From an uncultured Flavobacterium sp. (GTDB lineage: Bacteria > Bacteroidota > Bacteroidia > Flavobacteriales > Flavobacteriaceae): a stretch of 64,000 bases of DNA. This document shows positions 32,640 through 42,533 of this stretch, piece after piece. Each line of letters opens with the position of its first letter. The stretch's first letter is position 1. The position numbers and the translations under genes are program-made. The notes below the pieces were generated by a model. That model was not told the origin of the DNA, ran no database searches, and worked only from the letters and a program-made list of their open reading frames with translations. The stretch spans positions 62,001 to 126,000 of the forward strand of contig CALTVC010000012.1 of the NCBI GenBank assembly GCA_943912855.1. Reading direction: 5' to 3'.

Positions 32640-33491
32640 ATGAAATACTATGTAATAATACCCGCGCACAACGAGGAAGCCTTTATGGGCGTAACGCTAG
32701 ATTCGCTTGTGGCGCAAACCGTACTCCCTGCAAAAGCGGTGGTGGTAAACGACAACAGTACCGACCGTACCGGCGAAATTGTGGCTCAATACGCCGCACA
32801 ATACCCATGGATATCATTGGTAAACAAAGATTCGGCTGCGGTACACCTGCCGGGCAGTAAGGTAATACAGGCATTTAATGCCGGGTATGCTACCATAGAC
32901 GAAGACTACGACATCATTGTAAAGCTGGATGCCGACCTTATACTCCCTCCTGATTATTTTGAAACCGTACTTAACGCTTTTAAAGCCGATGACACCGTGG
33001 GTATGGCGGGCGGTTTTGCCTACATAGAAAAGAATGGCGAGTGGATATTGGAAAACCTTACCGACAAAGACCACATTCGCGGGGCGTTTAAAGCCTACCG
33101 CAAAGCGTTGTTTGCCCAGATGGGCGGACTGCGTACGGCTATGGGTTGGGATACCGCCGATGAACTGATTGCTAAATTTTACAACTGGAAGGTAGTTACC
33201 ATAGAAAGCCTGAAGGTAAAACACCTGAAGCCTACGGGAGCCAACTACAACAAAGCCGCACGCTACAAACAGGGCGAAGCGTTTTACAGCCTAGGCTACG
33301 GGTTTATCATTACAGCCATTGCGGGTGCCAAGCTTGCCATGCGTAAGGGTAAACCGTTGTTATTTGTAGATTATATAAAAGGTTTTTTACAGGCAAAAAA
33401 TGAGAAGAAACCCATGCTGGTAACACAGGAGCAAGCGAAGTTTATCCGTGCCTACCGCTGGAAGAAAATGAAACAGAAGGTTTTTAAGTAG
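32640..33491 (+). CDS. glycosyltransferase family 2
   Basis: 283 residues, GT-A fold. YYVIIPAHNEEAFMGVTLDSL and VVVNDNSTDRTGEIV at the N-terminus, DIIVKLDADLILPPDYF with the metal-binding DAD near residue 99, and MGWDTADELIAKFYNWKV as the acceptor/catalytic region with the base Asp. The C-terminus is basic (RWKKMKQKVFK), suggesting peripheral membrane attachment. It is divergent from the other GT2/flippase pair, 59 bp apart. Acceptor sugar unknown. Confidence 0.87.
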   Translation: MKYYVIIPAHNEEAFMGVTLDSLVAQTVLPAKAVVVNDNSTDRTGEIVAQYAAQYPWISLVNKDSAAVHLPGSKVIQAFNAGYATIDEDYDIIVKLDADLILPPDYFETVLNAFKADDTVGMAGGFAYIEKNGEWILENLTDKDHIRGAFKAYRKALFAQMGGLRTAMGWDTADELIAKFYNWKVVTIESLKVKHLKPTGANYNKAARYKQGEAFYSLGYGFIITAIAGAKLAMRKGKPLLFVDYIKGFLQAKNEKKPMLVTQEQAKFIRAYRWKKMKQKVFK

Positions 33492-33496
33492 TTTTT

Positions 33497-33598
33497 TCAG
33501 TAATCAGTGGTCAGTCGCAGTTTTCAGTGACAAATGGGACGTAAATAATACAGATTACCCAAAGACTCAGAAGCTCAGCAACTCAGCGACTCAGAAGC
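33497..33598. repeat. iterated CAGT and ACTCAG words
   Basis: In the gap between the GT2 and mlaE: CAGTAATCAGTGGTCAGTCGC (33498 onward) and then ACTCAGAAGCTCAGCAACTC with further copies (33565-33598). Each is a degenerate tandem array of a 6-8 bp word. Confidence 0.7.
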
Positions 33599-33679
33599 TT
33601 TTTATTAAAAAACTATTAAGTAGTAAGGAAAACCCGATACAAATCGGTACTTTAGCCGATAATTTTCCGCACACATTAC

Positions 33680-34420
33680 ATGATTAAAGCTTTAGAACAG
33701 ATAGGCCGTTACTTCCTGATGCTGAAGGAGGTATTTAACAAACCTACCAAATGGCAGGTAATGCGCCCCCTAATATTTAAAGAAATAGACGACCTTATTA
33801 TTGGCTCCATGGGCATAGTGGCGTTTATTTCGTTTTTCATTGGCGGTGTTGTAGCCATACAAACGGCACTAAACCTTACCAATCCGCTTATCCCGAAATC
33901 ACTTATCGCATTTGCCACCAGGCAGTCGGTAATCCTGGAATTCGCCCCTACGTTCATCTCCATAATCATGGCGGGTCGTGCAGGTTCTTACATTACATCG
34001 AGCATTGGTACCATGCGTGTTACCGAACAGATAGACGCACTGGAAGTTATGGGGGTTAACTCGCTTAACTACCTTATATTCCCTAAAATCATCGCTTTCC
34101 TTTTGTATCCGTTTGTAATTTCAATATCTATGTTCCTTGGTATCGTAGGCGGATGGATGGCCGGTGTATACGGCGGTTTTATAGGCAGCGAAGAATTCCT
34201 TCAGGGTATACAACGCGAGTTTTTGCCGTTCCACGTGTTTTACGCGTTCTTTAAAACATTTGTATTCGGCTTCGTATTGGCCACCATACCATCGTTCCAT
34301 GGCTTTTACATGAAAGGTGGCGCGCTTGAAGTAGGTAAAGCAAGTACCACGGCATTTGTATGGTGCAGTGTGGTTATCATTCTTATAAATTACATCATAA
34401 CCTCGTTACTCCTAAGCTAA
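33680..34420 (+). CDS. mlaE: MlaE-type ABC transporter permease
   Basis: 246 residues, about five membrane helices. It forms the membrane part of the phospholipid-trafficking (Mla) importer family. GGVVAIQTALNLTNPLIP and APTFISIIMAGRAGSYITS, then IGTMRVTEQIDALEVMGVN, are the conserved MlaE/YrbE motifs including the coupling helix. Its stop overlaps the mlaF start (TAATG), so both form one unit. The MlaD substrate-binding component is not in the window. Confidence 0.93.
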   Translation: MIKALEQIGRYFLMLKEVFNKPTKWQVMRPLIFKEIDDLIIGSMGIVAFISFFIGGVVAIQTALNLTNPLIPKSLIAFATRQSVILEFAPTFISIIMAGRAGSYITSSIGTMRVTEQIDALEVMGVNSLNYLIFPKIIAFLLYPFVISISMFLGIVGGWMAGVYGGFIGSEEFLQGIQREFLPFHVFYAFFKTFVFGFVLATIPSFHGFYMKGGALEVGKASTTAFVWCSVVIILINYIITSLLLS

Positions 34421-35208
34421 TGATAGAAGTTAAAGACATCAGGAAATCGTTTGGCGAAGCCGAGGTACTAAAGGGTATTTCTACCACTTTTGAATCAGGC
34501 AAGACCAATCTTATCATAGGCCGAAGCGGCTCGGGTAAAACCGTAATGCTAAAAACGCTACTGGGCATCCACCAACCCGATTCGGGTTCTATATCATACG
34601 ATGGACGTATTTACGGTGATTTAACAGCCGATGAAAAACGTGCGCTTCGTACCGAAATAGGCATGGTATTTCAGGGAAGCGCATTGTTTGACAGTATGAC
34701 CGTAGAACAAAACGTAGCATTTCCGCTGCAAATGTTTACCGATAAAAGGCCACGTGAAATTCGCGACCGTGTAAACGAAGTACTTGAGCGTGTAAACCTG
34801 AAAGATGCCAACCGTAAGTTTCCTAATGAAATATCGGGTGGTATGCAAAAAAGGGTAGCCATTGCACGTGCCATTGTAAACAACCCTAAGTACCTGTTTT
34901 GCGATGAGCCTAACTCAGGGCTTGACCCGGAAACCAGTATTGTAATTGATACCCTGGTGCAGGAAATCACCAAAGAGTATAACATTACCACCGTGATTAA
35001 TACCCACGACATGAACTCTGTACTACAGATAGGCGAGAAAATCGTGTTCCTTAAAAACGGTGTAAAAGAATGGGAAGGTAACAATGAGGAAATCCTTGAA
35101 ACCCGCAACAAATCTATTGTAGAGTTTGTATACTCATCTGACCTGTTTAAGAAAGTACGCGAAAGCCTGCTTGCCGAAGAGGAAGAGAACCACAACAATA
35201 ACAAATAG
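34420..35208 (+). CDS. mlaF: MlaF-type ABC transporter ATPase
   Basis: 262 residues from ATG 34420 (MIEVKDIRKSFGEAEVLKG); the frame opens earlier inside mlaE. Powers MlaE. Walker A GRSGSGKT near residue 37, Q-loop MVFQGSALFDSMT, signature ISGGMQKRVAIARAI, Walker B YLFCDEPNSGLDPE, and the H-loop NTHDMNS. The C-terminus (LLAEEEENHNNNK) is short. Terminator just after. Confidence 0.94.
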   Translation: MIEVKDIRKSFGEAEVLKGISTTFESGKTNLIIGRSGSGKTVMLKTLLGIHQPDSGSISYDGRIYGDLTADEKRALRTEIGMVFQGSALFDSMTVEQNVAFPLQMFTDKRPREIRDRVNEVLERVNLKDANRKFPNEISGGMQKRVAIARAIVNNPKYLFCDEPNSGLDPETSIVIDTLVQEITKEYNITTVINTHDMNSVLQIGEKIVFLKNGVKEWEGNNEEILETRNKSIVEFVYSSDLFKKVRESLLAEEEENHNNNK

Positions 35209-35231
35209 GGTTTTACCCGAAACATCATATA

Positions 35232-35262
35232 GTCCCGGCTTAGCAATAAGTCGGGATTTTTT
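35232..35262 (+). terminator. terminator of mlaEF
   Basis: GTCCCGGCTTA pairs with TAAGTCGGGAT with one G-T pair around GCAA, then a T-run. Confidence 0.85.
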
Positions 35263-35285
35263 ATTGCGTTAGGTATGAGCTGTTG

Positions 35286-35317
35286 TAAAAACAAAAGTCC
35301 CGCCATGTGGCAGGACT
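35286..35317 (-). terminator. terminator of the large T9SS protein gene
   Basis: On the minus strand AGTCCTGCCA pairs with TGGCGGGACT (one mismatch), then TTTTGTTTTT. Confidence 0.8.
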
Positions 35318-35344
35318 CTCATCTCAAAAAAACTATATATAAAT

Positions 35345-38300
35345 TTATACTTTCCTCAGTAAATATACCCACCCGGTAACCTTTCTGCCCTGCGAAAGTG
35401 TTACCACATAAAAGTAGGTACCTGTAGGCAAATCACCCGCGTTTGATTGTCCGTGCCATTCGTTCTTGTAACCATACTTCTCATAGATTTCCATACCGTA
35501 GCGGTTAAAGATTTTAATGTGCTGCACATCCAGGTGAGATAAATCAAAACTTTCATTGTCCTGCCCGTCACCCGGCGATATTCCCCTCGGAATACCACAA
35601 AATGTATTATTTACAGCAACATCGGCACTGGCTACACAGCCCCCTTGTTGTGTTACAGTGGCTGTATAAAGCCCTGTTTGCATACCTGTAATATCTACCC
35701 ACTCGCCGGTGGCGCTAAAGCCGTTAGGCCCTGACCAAACCACTGAAGCTATATTGGCTATTTCTTCATAGTTTTCCAGCCTTAATATGCAACGGTCGTT
35801 TTCGCAACCTGCAATCGGATCTACATCAAACGGATCAGGATTTAAGGATACCGTAAATATTTTGGTTACAGCACATATACCATTAGAGATTTCCACCGAA
35901 TATGTTCCAAAGTTCGTAACCGGCAACAATGAGCGTGTTTCGGCAAGCAAGGTAGTCCCCTCATACCATGTGTAGGTAAAACCTGCATCTGAAGTATTAA
36001 AGTTTATCGGCTCTACGGTTAGTGTGGTGCTTTGGTTTGCACATAATACTGCATCTCCCGAAATGCTGAAATCAGGAACAGCTTTTACTGTTACCGCTAC
36101 TGTTGTAGCAGGAGAGGTACATCCGTTTACCGTTACGGTAAGGCTATATGTTCCTGTAGCACCTGTTGTAGCAGCGACTATCAGTGGATTTTGAAGTGAT
36201 GATGTAAATCCGCCAGGACCCGTCCAGCTGTATACAGCACCCGCAACTGCTGTTGCAGCAAGCTGCACATCCTGACCCGCACACACAGGAGCCACAGAAG
36301 CCACTGATGGAGCATTAGGAATGTTATTAAGCGTTATGGTTACTGTAGCATCATCTGTAGCACCACAAAGACTTGTTACGTCATATTTAAAGTGGTACAC
36401 ACCCGGAGCAATACCCGTTGTATTGAAACTACCTGAAGCAAGCGCGCCGCTTCCATCCACGTCTGTCCAAGTTCCACCTGTATCATGTGTACCAAGGTAT
36501 GAAGCAAGGTTTATTACAGAACCGCTGTTACAAACCGTATCTGTACCATCTGTACCAGCATTAGGCAATGGGCTTACCGTAAGGTTTACCGTAGCCACAG
36601 TAGAAGTACATCCGTTTATGGTAGCGGTAACTTCGTACTGACCCGACTGGTTTACCGCAACGTTAGTAAGTGTTGGGTTTTCCAATGAAGATATAAATCC
36701 GTTAGGACCTGTCCAGCTATAGGAAACGCCTGCCGTAGATGATGAAGCCGTAAGCTGTACCGTACTGCCTGCACAGGCTATAGAAAGCGGACTGATTACC
36801 GGGGCATTTGGCGTAGCGTTTAATGTTATGGTTACTGTAGCGTCATCGCTTGTACCACAAGGGCTGGTTACAACATACCTGAAACGGAATGTTCCTGAAG
36901 CTACAAGCGCAGTATTGAAATCACCTGCTGTAAGCGCGCCCGAAGCATCTAAATCGGTCCATGTACCTCCTGTAGTATAGCCTGTGCCTAAATAAGAAAA
37001 CAAGTTTAAAACCGTACCCGGATTACATTGCACAAGTGTATTGTCATTACCGGCAAAAGGTTGCGCTACTATATTAAAGTTTACCGTACCTGCCGGAGAA
37101 GTACAACCGTTAACAGTAACAGTTAATGTATATGTACCCGACTGCGCGGCAATGGTATTGCTTAACAGAGGATTTTGTAATGAAGATGTAAATCCGTTAG
37201 GCCCTGTCCAGCTGTAAGCATCAGCAACTGTTGTAGTAGAAAGTTGCACATTGGCACCTTCGCACACATCGGCCACAGGAGTAATAACGGGCGCTAAAGG
37301 AACTGTTCGTACTGATACCGTTATGGTTGCCACGTCTACACTACTGCAAGGTCCGTTTACCGTATAGGTGAAATGATAAATGCCTGTAGCCACGCCCTGT
37401 GTATTAAAACTGCTACCACTTAATCCCGATGCTCCGTCTACATCTGCCCACGTACCGCCATTATCATAAGTGGTTCCTAAATGAGATGCAAGGTTTATTA
37501 TACTTCCGGTACTATCATTACAAACCGTAATACTATCATCTGTACCTGCGTTAGGCTGATTGTTAGGATCTACAGTATATGACAAGGTTTGATTAAGACA
37601 TGAATCAGGGTCTTGTGATATAATACGCACCGTATACACACCGGCATCTGTAGTAGAGTTGTATGATGCAAAATTTAATGTGGCCGTTGTACTTAGTATA
37701 ACCGAAGGACTGGACTGTTTAAACCATTGATAACTAAGAAATGTATACGAAGGCACACTTAGTGTACTCGCTTCTCCTTCACAAAAGCCCGAAGGCGTTA
37801 CTGCAATGGGCTGCTGGCTGTTTATGGTAAATTCTGAATTGCGGACATTATTACAGTTATCCGTTACCTGAAAGTTATAGATTCCTGATGTTAAACCATC
37901 AAACACATTACTATTTCCATTATTATGGGCAAAAGATGTATCACCATCTTTAGACGTTATGGCATATAAAAACGGAGGCACTCCCTCTACCGTAACTACA
38001 GCCTCAACAGTATCATTGGCACATGGGAAGCTGTTTACATTTACAATTCTTGGGCCTCCTCCAAAATCAAATTCTTTTAGCGTATGAAAACAGCGGGAAT
38101 TGTCTGCTGTTCCGGTACCATATCCAGAAAACACCTTCAGTATCCTGAAATGCCCCGAATAAGCATTGTTAAGAGTTACCTGGTTTACCGTAAGCAAAAC
38201 AGAATTTGCCGCAATGGGCAATCCTCCCAGATATGGCATACCCGTACCCGGATGCCCCCAAAGACCTGTTGTTTCGTTTAGCTTTTGCAACCAGAAAGAC

Positions 38301-40111
38301 TGTATGTAATTTCCGTTACTGGTATGCTGAAGATTAATATCAAAAGAGCCGCAGTGCTCTATTATGGTAATGTTATCATTGGTTACGTGATAACCAATAA
38401 CAGTAATAACCTGTGTCTGCTTAAAATTACACTGGTCTGTAAGTTCTATGGTGTACTGTCCTTCCGGCAGATTACTCATAAACAATTGTCCTGCCATGGT
38501 ACCCGTACCGTTAACACCCTGGGTAATATCCTGGGGAAGCGTTTCTGTGTAACCGGGAGGTGCCGCTATCATTACAGCCGAAACAAAGTACGTACCTTCA
38601 GGACCAAACACCCTTACACTACCCTGACCTTCCTCACACCCCGCCCTGGGTATAGAGGTTACACCTTCTACGCCGCTACTAGGCTGTATGAGTCCGTTTA
38701 CAGTATGCGTTTGTCCGCAACTATCTACAACATAAAAAACATAAAGCCCATGTGGCACATTAAGTAAGGCAAATGCTCCAAAATCATTTATAAAAGCAGA
38801 CATATCTTGAGGTACTGTACCTGTATATGCCACTGGAGCCTGTTGTAGTATTACCTGCGTAATGAGCCTGTCTAAAAAATTCATCCCAATACTACCTATC
38901 GTACTACCACAGGCGGCCTCTATTGTTATCTTAGGATTCTTCGGCGGATATTCTATGGTAAAGGTTTCAGTTGCGGTTTTTCCGCAGGCATCAACAATTT
39001 GTACAGTATAATCTCCTTCAGGCACAGGGTTATTGTACGAACCATAAATTGCATCTCCCATAAACTGAGGATGATTGGCATTATATGAAGCAGCATTAAA
39101 GCCTACCGGGGCCTGTGTAAAAGTTACGGTATAAGGAGGACCATAATTAGCCGGTTTCAGTGAAAATTCCTTTCCATCACAATCCGGATACCTATCTTCC
39201 ACCTCCAGTTCCAGCACCTTATTTACAACATTGTTATTCAGGAAAAACTGGTTACCACAGGCATCCCGTATTACAAGATTAAAGCTGTATTGCTGTCCGT
39301 AGTAAAATGGCAAGGTTGCCGAAGCCACATCTGACGTAAGTCCTGATGCGATAGTAGTCGTTATTACCTGTGGCGTACCTCCTCCCGGCGGATATACCGT
39401 ATAGGTTAAAAACAAAGGATAATTAACAGAAATACCGGCAGGAGCTGCAAAAGCATTTTCTACGTTAATAGAGTTACATCCGGGCAATGCACCGCCAATA
39501 AAATCTACCGGTGCTATAGCTATAGATGTATTTTCCTGAATCAGGGTTATATCCCTGGAAGTACCTTCTCCACAGGCATCAAATACCCTCACTCTGTATA
39601 TGCCCACAGGCAGGTTAGAAAAAACGTTTGAGGTTTGAAGCGGACGGGTAACCGGCCCCATTATAATCTCATAACCGGAGGCTACCCCGGCACTTGTATT
39701 AATTGTTATAGAACCATTATTGTTACAGGTTACGTTTCTCCCTACCAAACCATATACTACAGGCTGTATGTTATTGACTACACTTACGTCTGCCGTAGCT
39801 GTATTTGTAAGATTACCAAGCGCCTGTGTGGCAACAACCCTGTAATTGCCTGCCGACAAACTGCTAACAGAAGTTGCATTGGTAGAAAAAACAGGAGTCA
39901 AAACATTAGGAAGCAGAAACACATCATAACTTATTGTAGAACCGGAAGTTGTACCCGATACCGAAAAAGCCATAGCTCCATTTCCTAAACAGGTTTGCGG
40001 AGTAGGTGTAACAGTTAGTGTAAACGGATTTAACTGAGCAAAAACGCTAAAAGAAATGAATACGAAAAATAACGCCACAAAATTGCGGCAACAATATATT
40101 GTTGGCTTCAT
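35345..40111 (-). CDS. large exported protein with T9SS type-B (gliding-associated) C-terminus
   Basis: 1588 residues. The signal peptide (ending FFVFISFSVFAQ) is followed by many beta-sandwich, PKD/SprB-like segments. Between about residues 850 and 1350 there are three copies of a composite module of roughly 165-175 residues. One part has GGTWTDVDGSGAL...YHF.Y and the other VYSWTGPNGFTSSLQNPL...VNGCTSP. The C-terminus FNRYGMEIYEKYGYKNEWHG...LPTGTYFYVVTLSQGRKVTGWVYL is the CHU_C/type-B signal, which, unlike type A, generally leaves the protein tethered or exported with partners. Likely a surface adhesin or glycan-binding protein; the ligand is unknown. Confidence 0.88.
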   Translation of the reverse strand: MKPTIYCCRNFVALFFVFISFSVFAQLNPFTLTVTPTPQTCLGNGAMAFSVSGTTSGSTISYDVFLLPNVLTPVFSTNATSVSSLSAGNYRVVATQALGNLTNTATADVSVVNNIQPVVYGLVGRNVTCNNNGSITINTSAGVASGYEIIMGPVTRPLQTSNVFSNLPVGIYRVRVFDACGEGTSRDITLIQENTSIAIAPVDFIGGALPGCNSINVENAFAAPAGISVNYPLFLTYTVYPPGGGTPQVITTTIASGLTSDVASATLPFYYGQQYSFNLVIRDACGNQFFLNNNVVNKVLELEVEDRYPDCDGKEFSLKPANYGPPYTVTFTQAPVGFNAASYNANHPQFMGDAIYGSYNNPVPEGDYTVQIVDACGKTATETFTIEYPPKNPKITIEAACGSTIGSIGMNFLDRLITQVILQQAPVAYTGTVPQDMSAFINDFGAFALLNVPHGLYVFYVVDSCGQTHTVNGLIQPSSGVEGVTSIPRAGCEEGQGSVRVFGPEGTYFVSAVMIAAPPGYTETLPQDITQGVNGTGTMAGQLFMSNLPEGQYTIELTDQCNFKQTQVITVIGYHVTNDNITIIEHCGSFDINLQHTSNGNYIQSFWLQKLNETTGLWGHPGTGMPYLGGLPIAANSVLLTVNQVTLNNAYSGHFRILKVFSGYGTGTADNSRCFHTLKEFDFGGGPRIVNVNSFPCANDTVEAVVTVEGVPPFLYAITSKDGDTSFAHNNGNSNVFDGLTSGIYNFQVTDNCNNVRNSEFTINSQQPIAVTPSGFCEGEASTLSVPSYTFLSYQWFKQSSPSVILSTTATLNFASYNSTTDAGVYTVRIISQDPDSCLNQTLSYTVDPNNQPNAGTDDSITVCNDSTGSIINLASHLGTTYDNGGTWADVDGASGLSGSSFNTQGVATGIYHFTYTVNGPCSSVDVATITVSVRTVPLAPVITPVADVCEGANVQLSTTTVADAYSWTGPNGFTSSLQNPLLSNTIAAQSGTYTLTVTVNGCTSPAGTVNFNIVAQPFAGNDNTLVQCNPGTVLNLFSYLGTGYTTGGTWTDLDASGALTAGDFNTALVASGTFRFRYVVTSPCGTSDDATVTITLNATPNAPVISPLSIACAGSTVQLTASSSTAGVSYSWTGPNGFISSLENPTLTNVAVNQSGQYEVTATINGCTSTVATVNLTVSPLPNAGTDGTDTVCNSGSVINLASYLGTHDTGGTWTDVDGSGALASGSFNTTGIAPGVYHFKYDVTSLCGATDDATVTITLNNIPNAPSVASVAPVCAGQDVQLAATAVAGAVYSWTGPGGFTSSLQNPLIVAATTGATGTYSLTVTVNGCTSPATTVAVTVKAVPDFSISGDAVLCANQSTTLTVEPINFNTSDAGFTYTWYEGTTLLAETRSLLPVTNFGTYSVEISNGICAVTKIFTVSLNPDPFDVDPIAGCENDRCILRLENYEEIANIASVVWSGPNGFSATGEWVDITGMQTGLYTATVTQQGGCVASADVAVNNTFCGIPRGISPGDGQDNESFDLSHLDVQHIKIFNRYGMEIYEKYGYKNEWHGQSNAGDLPTGTYFYVVTLSQGRKVTGWVYLLRKV

Positions 40112-40246
40112 TAACAGGTTTTTTAAGACTGGTTTTTATGTAAATATATACTTTTCCCCTTAAAAGCATAAGAGTTTACATTTTTTAACATAACAACTTA
40201 CAATTGTTATACCCTACCTTAAGTTAATGAAATTTTTATGAAATTG

Positions 40247-40849
40247 TTACTGGGAAACAACTTCAACTTCGGCATTTGGCGAAAACAAAAACGTGCGTCC
40301 GGTCTTTAACTCCGTACATTCAAAGCGTTTAAGACGTTGGGCTTCTTTACGAAACAGCTTGCCGTTATGTATACGGAAAACCGCCCCGAAAGGGACTTCA
40401 AAAATGTAACTTTGGGAAGGATCACGCTCGTCATATTGTTTCAGCGCAAGCGAAAGTGTGGCATCGGTATCGCTGCTCGCTTTGGGGTTTTTAAAATGGC
40501 GCGCAAGCAATGGCAATAAAGAACTCGGAAAAACTTCGGGCCTGATAAACGGCACCATAAGTTTCTGGAACGTGCTTTTCCACTCGTCGCCGTGCGGTTT
40601 TATATTTCGCCCAAAGGTTTCAAATGCCACAAGGTGGGCTATTTCATGCACCAGCGTAATCAGGAAACGGTATTTGTTAAGGCTGGCATTTACGGTAATA
40701 CGATGATAACCCGACTGGTCCCGATGATAATCGCCATGACGGGTTACGCGTTCGTTTACAATTTTCAGGTGCACGCCATAGTGCTTTATCAGCTCAAAAG
40801 ACGCATCTACAGCATGCTCCGGAACGTATCGCGCTAAAATATCCTTCAC
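40247..40849 (-). CDS. SprT-like zinc metalloprotease-fold protein
   Basis: 200 residues. Zinc motif HEIAH (His68, Glu69, His72), followed by GRNIKPHGDEWKSTFQKLM with the third ligand at His86, as in SprT. The rest includes FRCTELKT-like Cys (FECTELKTG) in the C-terminal zinc-ribbon region, but only one Cys is visible there, so the ribbon seems degenerate. Cytoplasmic. It lies 14 bp downstream of the SDR gene in the same direction. Substrate unknown. Confidence 0.85.
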   Translation of the reverse strand: MKDILARYVPEHAVDASFELIKHYGVHLKIVNERVTRHGDYHRDQSGYHRITVNASLNKYRFLITLVHEIAHLVAFETFGRNIKPHGDEWKSTFQKLMVPFIRPEVFPSSLLPLLARHFKNPKASSDTDATLSLALKQYDERDPSQSYIFEVPFGAVFRIHNGKLFRKEAQRLKRFECTELKTGRTFLFSPNAEVEVVSQ

Positions 40850-40863
40850 CTGAAAACTACTAA

Positions 40864-41544
40864 TTATGGCGTAGTGCTCGATACCTGGAGCACCTTACCG
40901 TTAAAATATGTATTACCCGTAAGGGCAAAATTGTAAATATAATCGGCCATTTGCCCTGCCGAAAGCGGTGCCTCATACCCTGGGAATGCTTCCTGAAGCA
41001 TTTCGGTATTTACAGCACCTAACGCAAGAACGTTAAAGGCAATGCCCTTGTCTTTATATTCTTCCGCCAAAAGCTCAGACAGTGTAATTACCGCGCCTTT
41101 GCTACTGCTATAGGCTGCAAGTCCGGCAAACTTCATAGTACCTTGTACACCACCCATACTGCTTATGGTAACCACATGGCTCCCCACAGGCATATACGGA
41201 AGCACTACCCTATTCAGGGCAGCTACGCCAAATACGTTTACTTTATATATGTATTCAAACTCTTCGGCAGTGATTTCGCCAAAAGGCTTATGCACTAAAG
41301 CCCCCGCATTATGGATAAGTACATCGGCTTTTTTCCAGGTCTGGTCTATAAACAGCCCAATGCTTTCCAGCACCTTAACATCACTAAGGTCTACCGAAAG
41401 GCAGGTTGCATTTTCATGCTCTAAAAGCGCCTGGGGCGTCTTTCTTGAAATAGCGAGTACATTATGCCCCGCGTTTGCAAATTGTAGTGCCAACTCGTAG
41501 CCTATGCCACGGCTGGTACCGGTTATGATGATATTTTTACTCAT
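40864..41544 (-). CDS. short-chain dehydrogenase/reductase
   Basis: 226 residues, classical SDR. Nucleotide-binding IITGTSRGIGYELALQF at the N-terminus, LIHNAGALVHKPFGEI near residue 75 (NAG motif), and active-site Ser/Tyr/Lys in TISSMGG...YSSSKGAVITL. It overlaps the upstream M28 peptidase gene by one base, so both are translated together. Substrate unknown. Confidence 0.92.
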   Translation of the reverse strand: MSKNIIITGTSRGIGYELALQFANAGHNVLAISRKTPQALLEHENATCLSVDLSDVKVLESIGLFIDQTWKKADVLIHNAGALVHKPFGEITAEEFEYIYKVNVFGVAALNRVVLPYMPVGSHVVTISSMGGVQGTMKFAGLAAYSSSKGAVITLSELLAEEYKDKGIAFNVLALGAVNTEMLQEAFPGYEAPLSAGQMADYIYNFALTGNTYFNGKVLQVSSTTP

Positions 41545-42491
41545 TATTTTTTCATTACAATATCGCCTGCCGGCGCGCTTGCCATTTTAGCTACCACAGG
41601 TACCATCTGCTGAATGAACGAAGTCATAGCAGCAATATCCATGTGTTCAAAGTCGTCTTCTACCTTGTGGTAATAGTCAAAATTTTCGAAGTCAAAGGTA
41701 CAAATCGTTTGGGCAGGTTTCTTGAATTCGTTATAAAAACTGTAGTTATCACTACGGCGGAACAATTGATACTTCATCTCCACATCAAGATAGCCCACCA
41801 GTTTCTTACCCGAATATTCATTGATTTTATCGCCCATGTTACTCATGTGCCAACCCGTAACATACGCCAAGATGTCGCGCTTCATAGGTACGCCCACCAT
41901 CTCAAAATTCAGCATGGCATACATGTTAAAGTTCTTTGCCTTAAGTTTAGTAGCAAGCGACCTTGAGCCTAACAGTCCAGCCTCTTCAGCAGAGAAAAAG
42001 CAAAATAGTATACTGCGCTTGTTATTTTTGTTTTTGGCAAAATACTGTACCAGTTCGGCAATGGTAGTAGTACCGCTGGCATCATCGTTAGCACCGTTGT
42101 AAACGTTGTCACCTCCTGTAGGGTCTTCGGTAAGGCCAATGTGATCGTAATGCGCCCCAAGTACCAGGAATTCCTTTTTTAGCACCGGGTCGGTTCCCTC
42201 TAAGTAACCTACAATGTTATAGGTAGGCTTATCAAAATTGGTAAGTGTATCCTTATACGTTTTGAAGTAGGGCTTAACGTCGTTTTTCTTCAGGATGTCT
42301 TCAAGGTAAGCAGCGGCTTTTTCAAGGCCGGTGCTACCGGCAAGACGCCCTTCGAGCTCGTCTGAAGAAAGATATTTAAGTGTAGCTGCAACCGAAGCGG
42401 GGTCTACTTTATATTCTTTTTTGTTTGCCTGCGCAAAAGTTGTGGTGATACCGCCAAGCAATAACAGCGCGGCAAGGGTCAGTTTTTTCAT
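41544..42491 (-). CDS. exported M28 family zinc peptidase
   Basis: 315 residues with signal peptide MKKLTLAALLLLGGITTTFAQ. Two-zinc aminopeptidase fold: LGAHYDHIGL (His114/His117), NGANDDASGTTTIAEL (bridging Asp near 136), and FFSAEEAGLLGS (catalytic Glu169/170). Probably releases amino acids or dipeptides from peptides in the periplasm or outside. No T9SS signal is visible at the C-terminus, so periplasmic is likely. First gene of a three-gene unit with SDR and SprT-like genes. Confidence 0.9.
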   Translation of the reverse strand: MKKLTLAALLLLGGITTTFAQANKKEYKVDPASVAATLKYLSSDELEGRLAGSTGLEKAAAYLEDILKKNDVKPYFKTYKDTLTNFDKPTYNIVGYLEGTDPVLKKEFLVLGAHYDHIGLTEDPTGGDNVYNGANDDASGTTTIAELVQYFAKNKNNKRSILFCFFSAEEAGLLGSRSLATKLKAKNFNMYAMLNFEMVGVPMKRDILAYVTGWHMSNMGDKINEYSGKKLVGYLDVEMKYQLFRRSDNYSFYNEFKKPAQTICTFDFENFDYYHKVEDDFEHMDIAAMTSFIQQMVPVVAKMASAPAGDIVMKK

Positions 42492-42533
42492 GATGTTGTG
42501 ATTGTTTTGGCTAAAATAACAATAATTCGGGGA

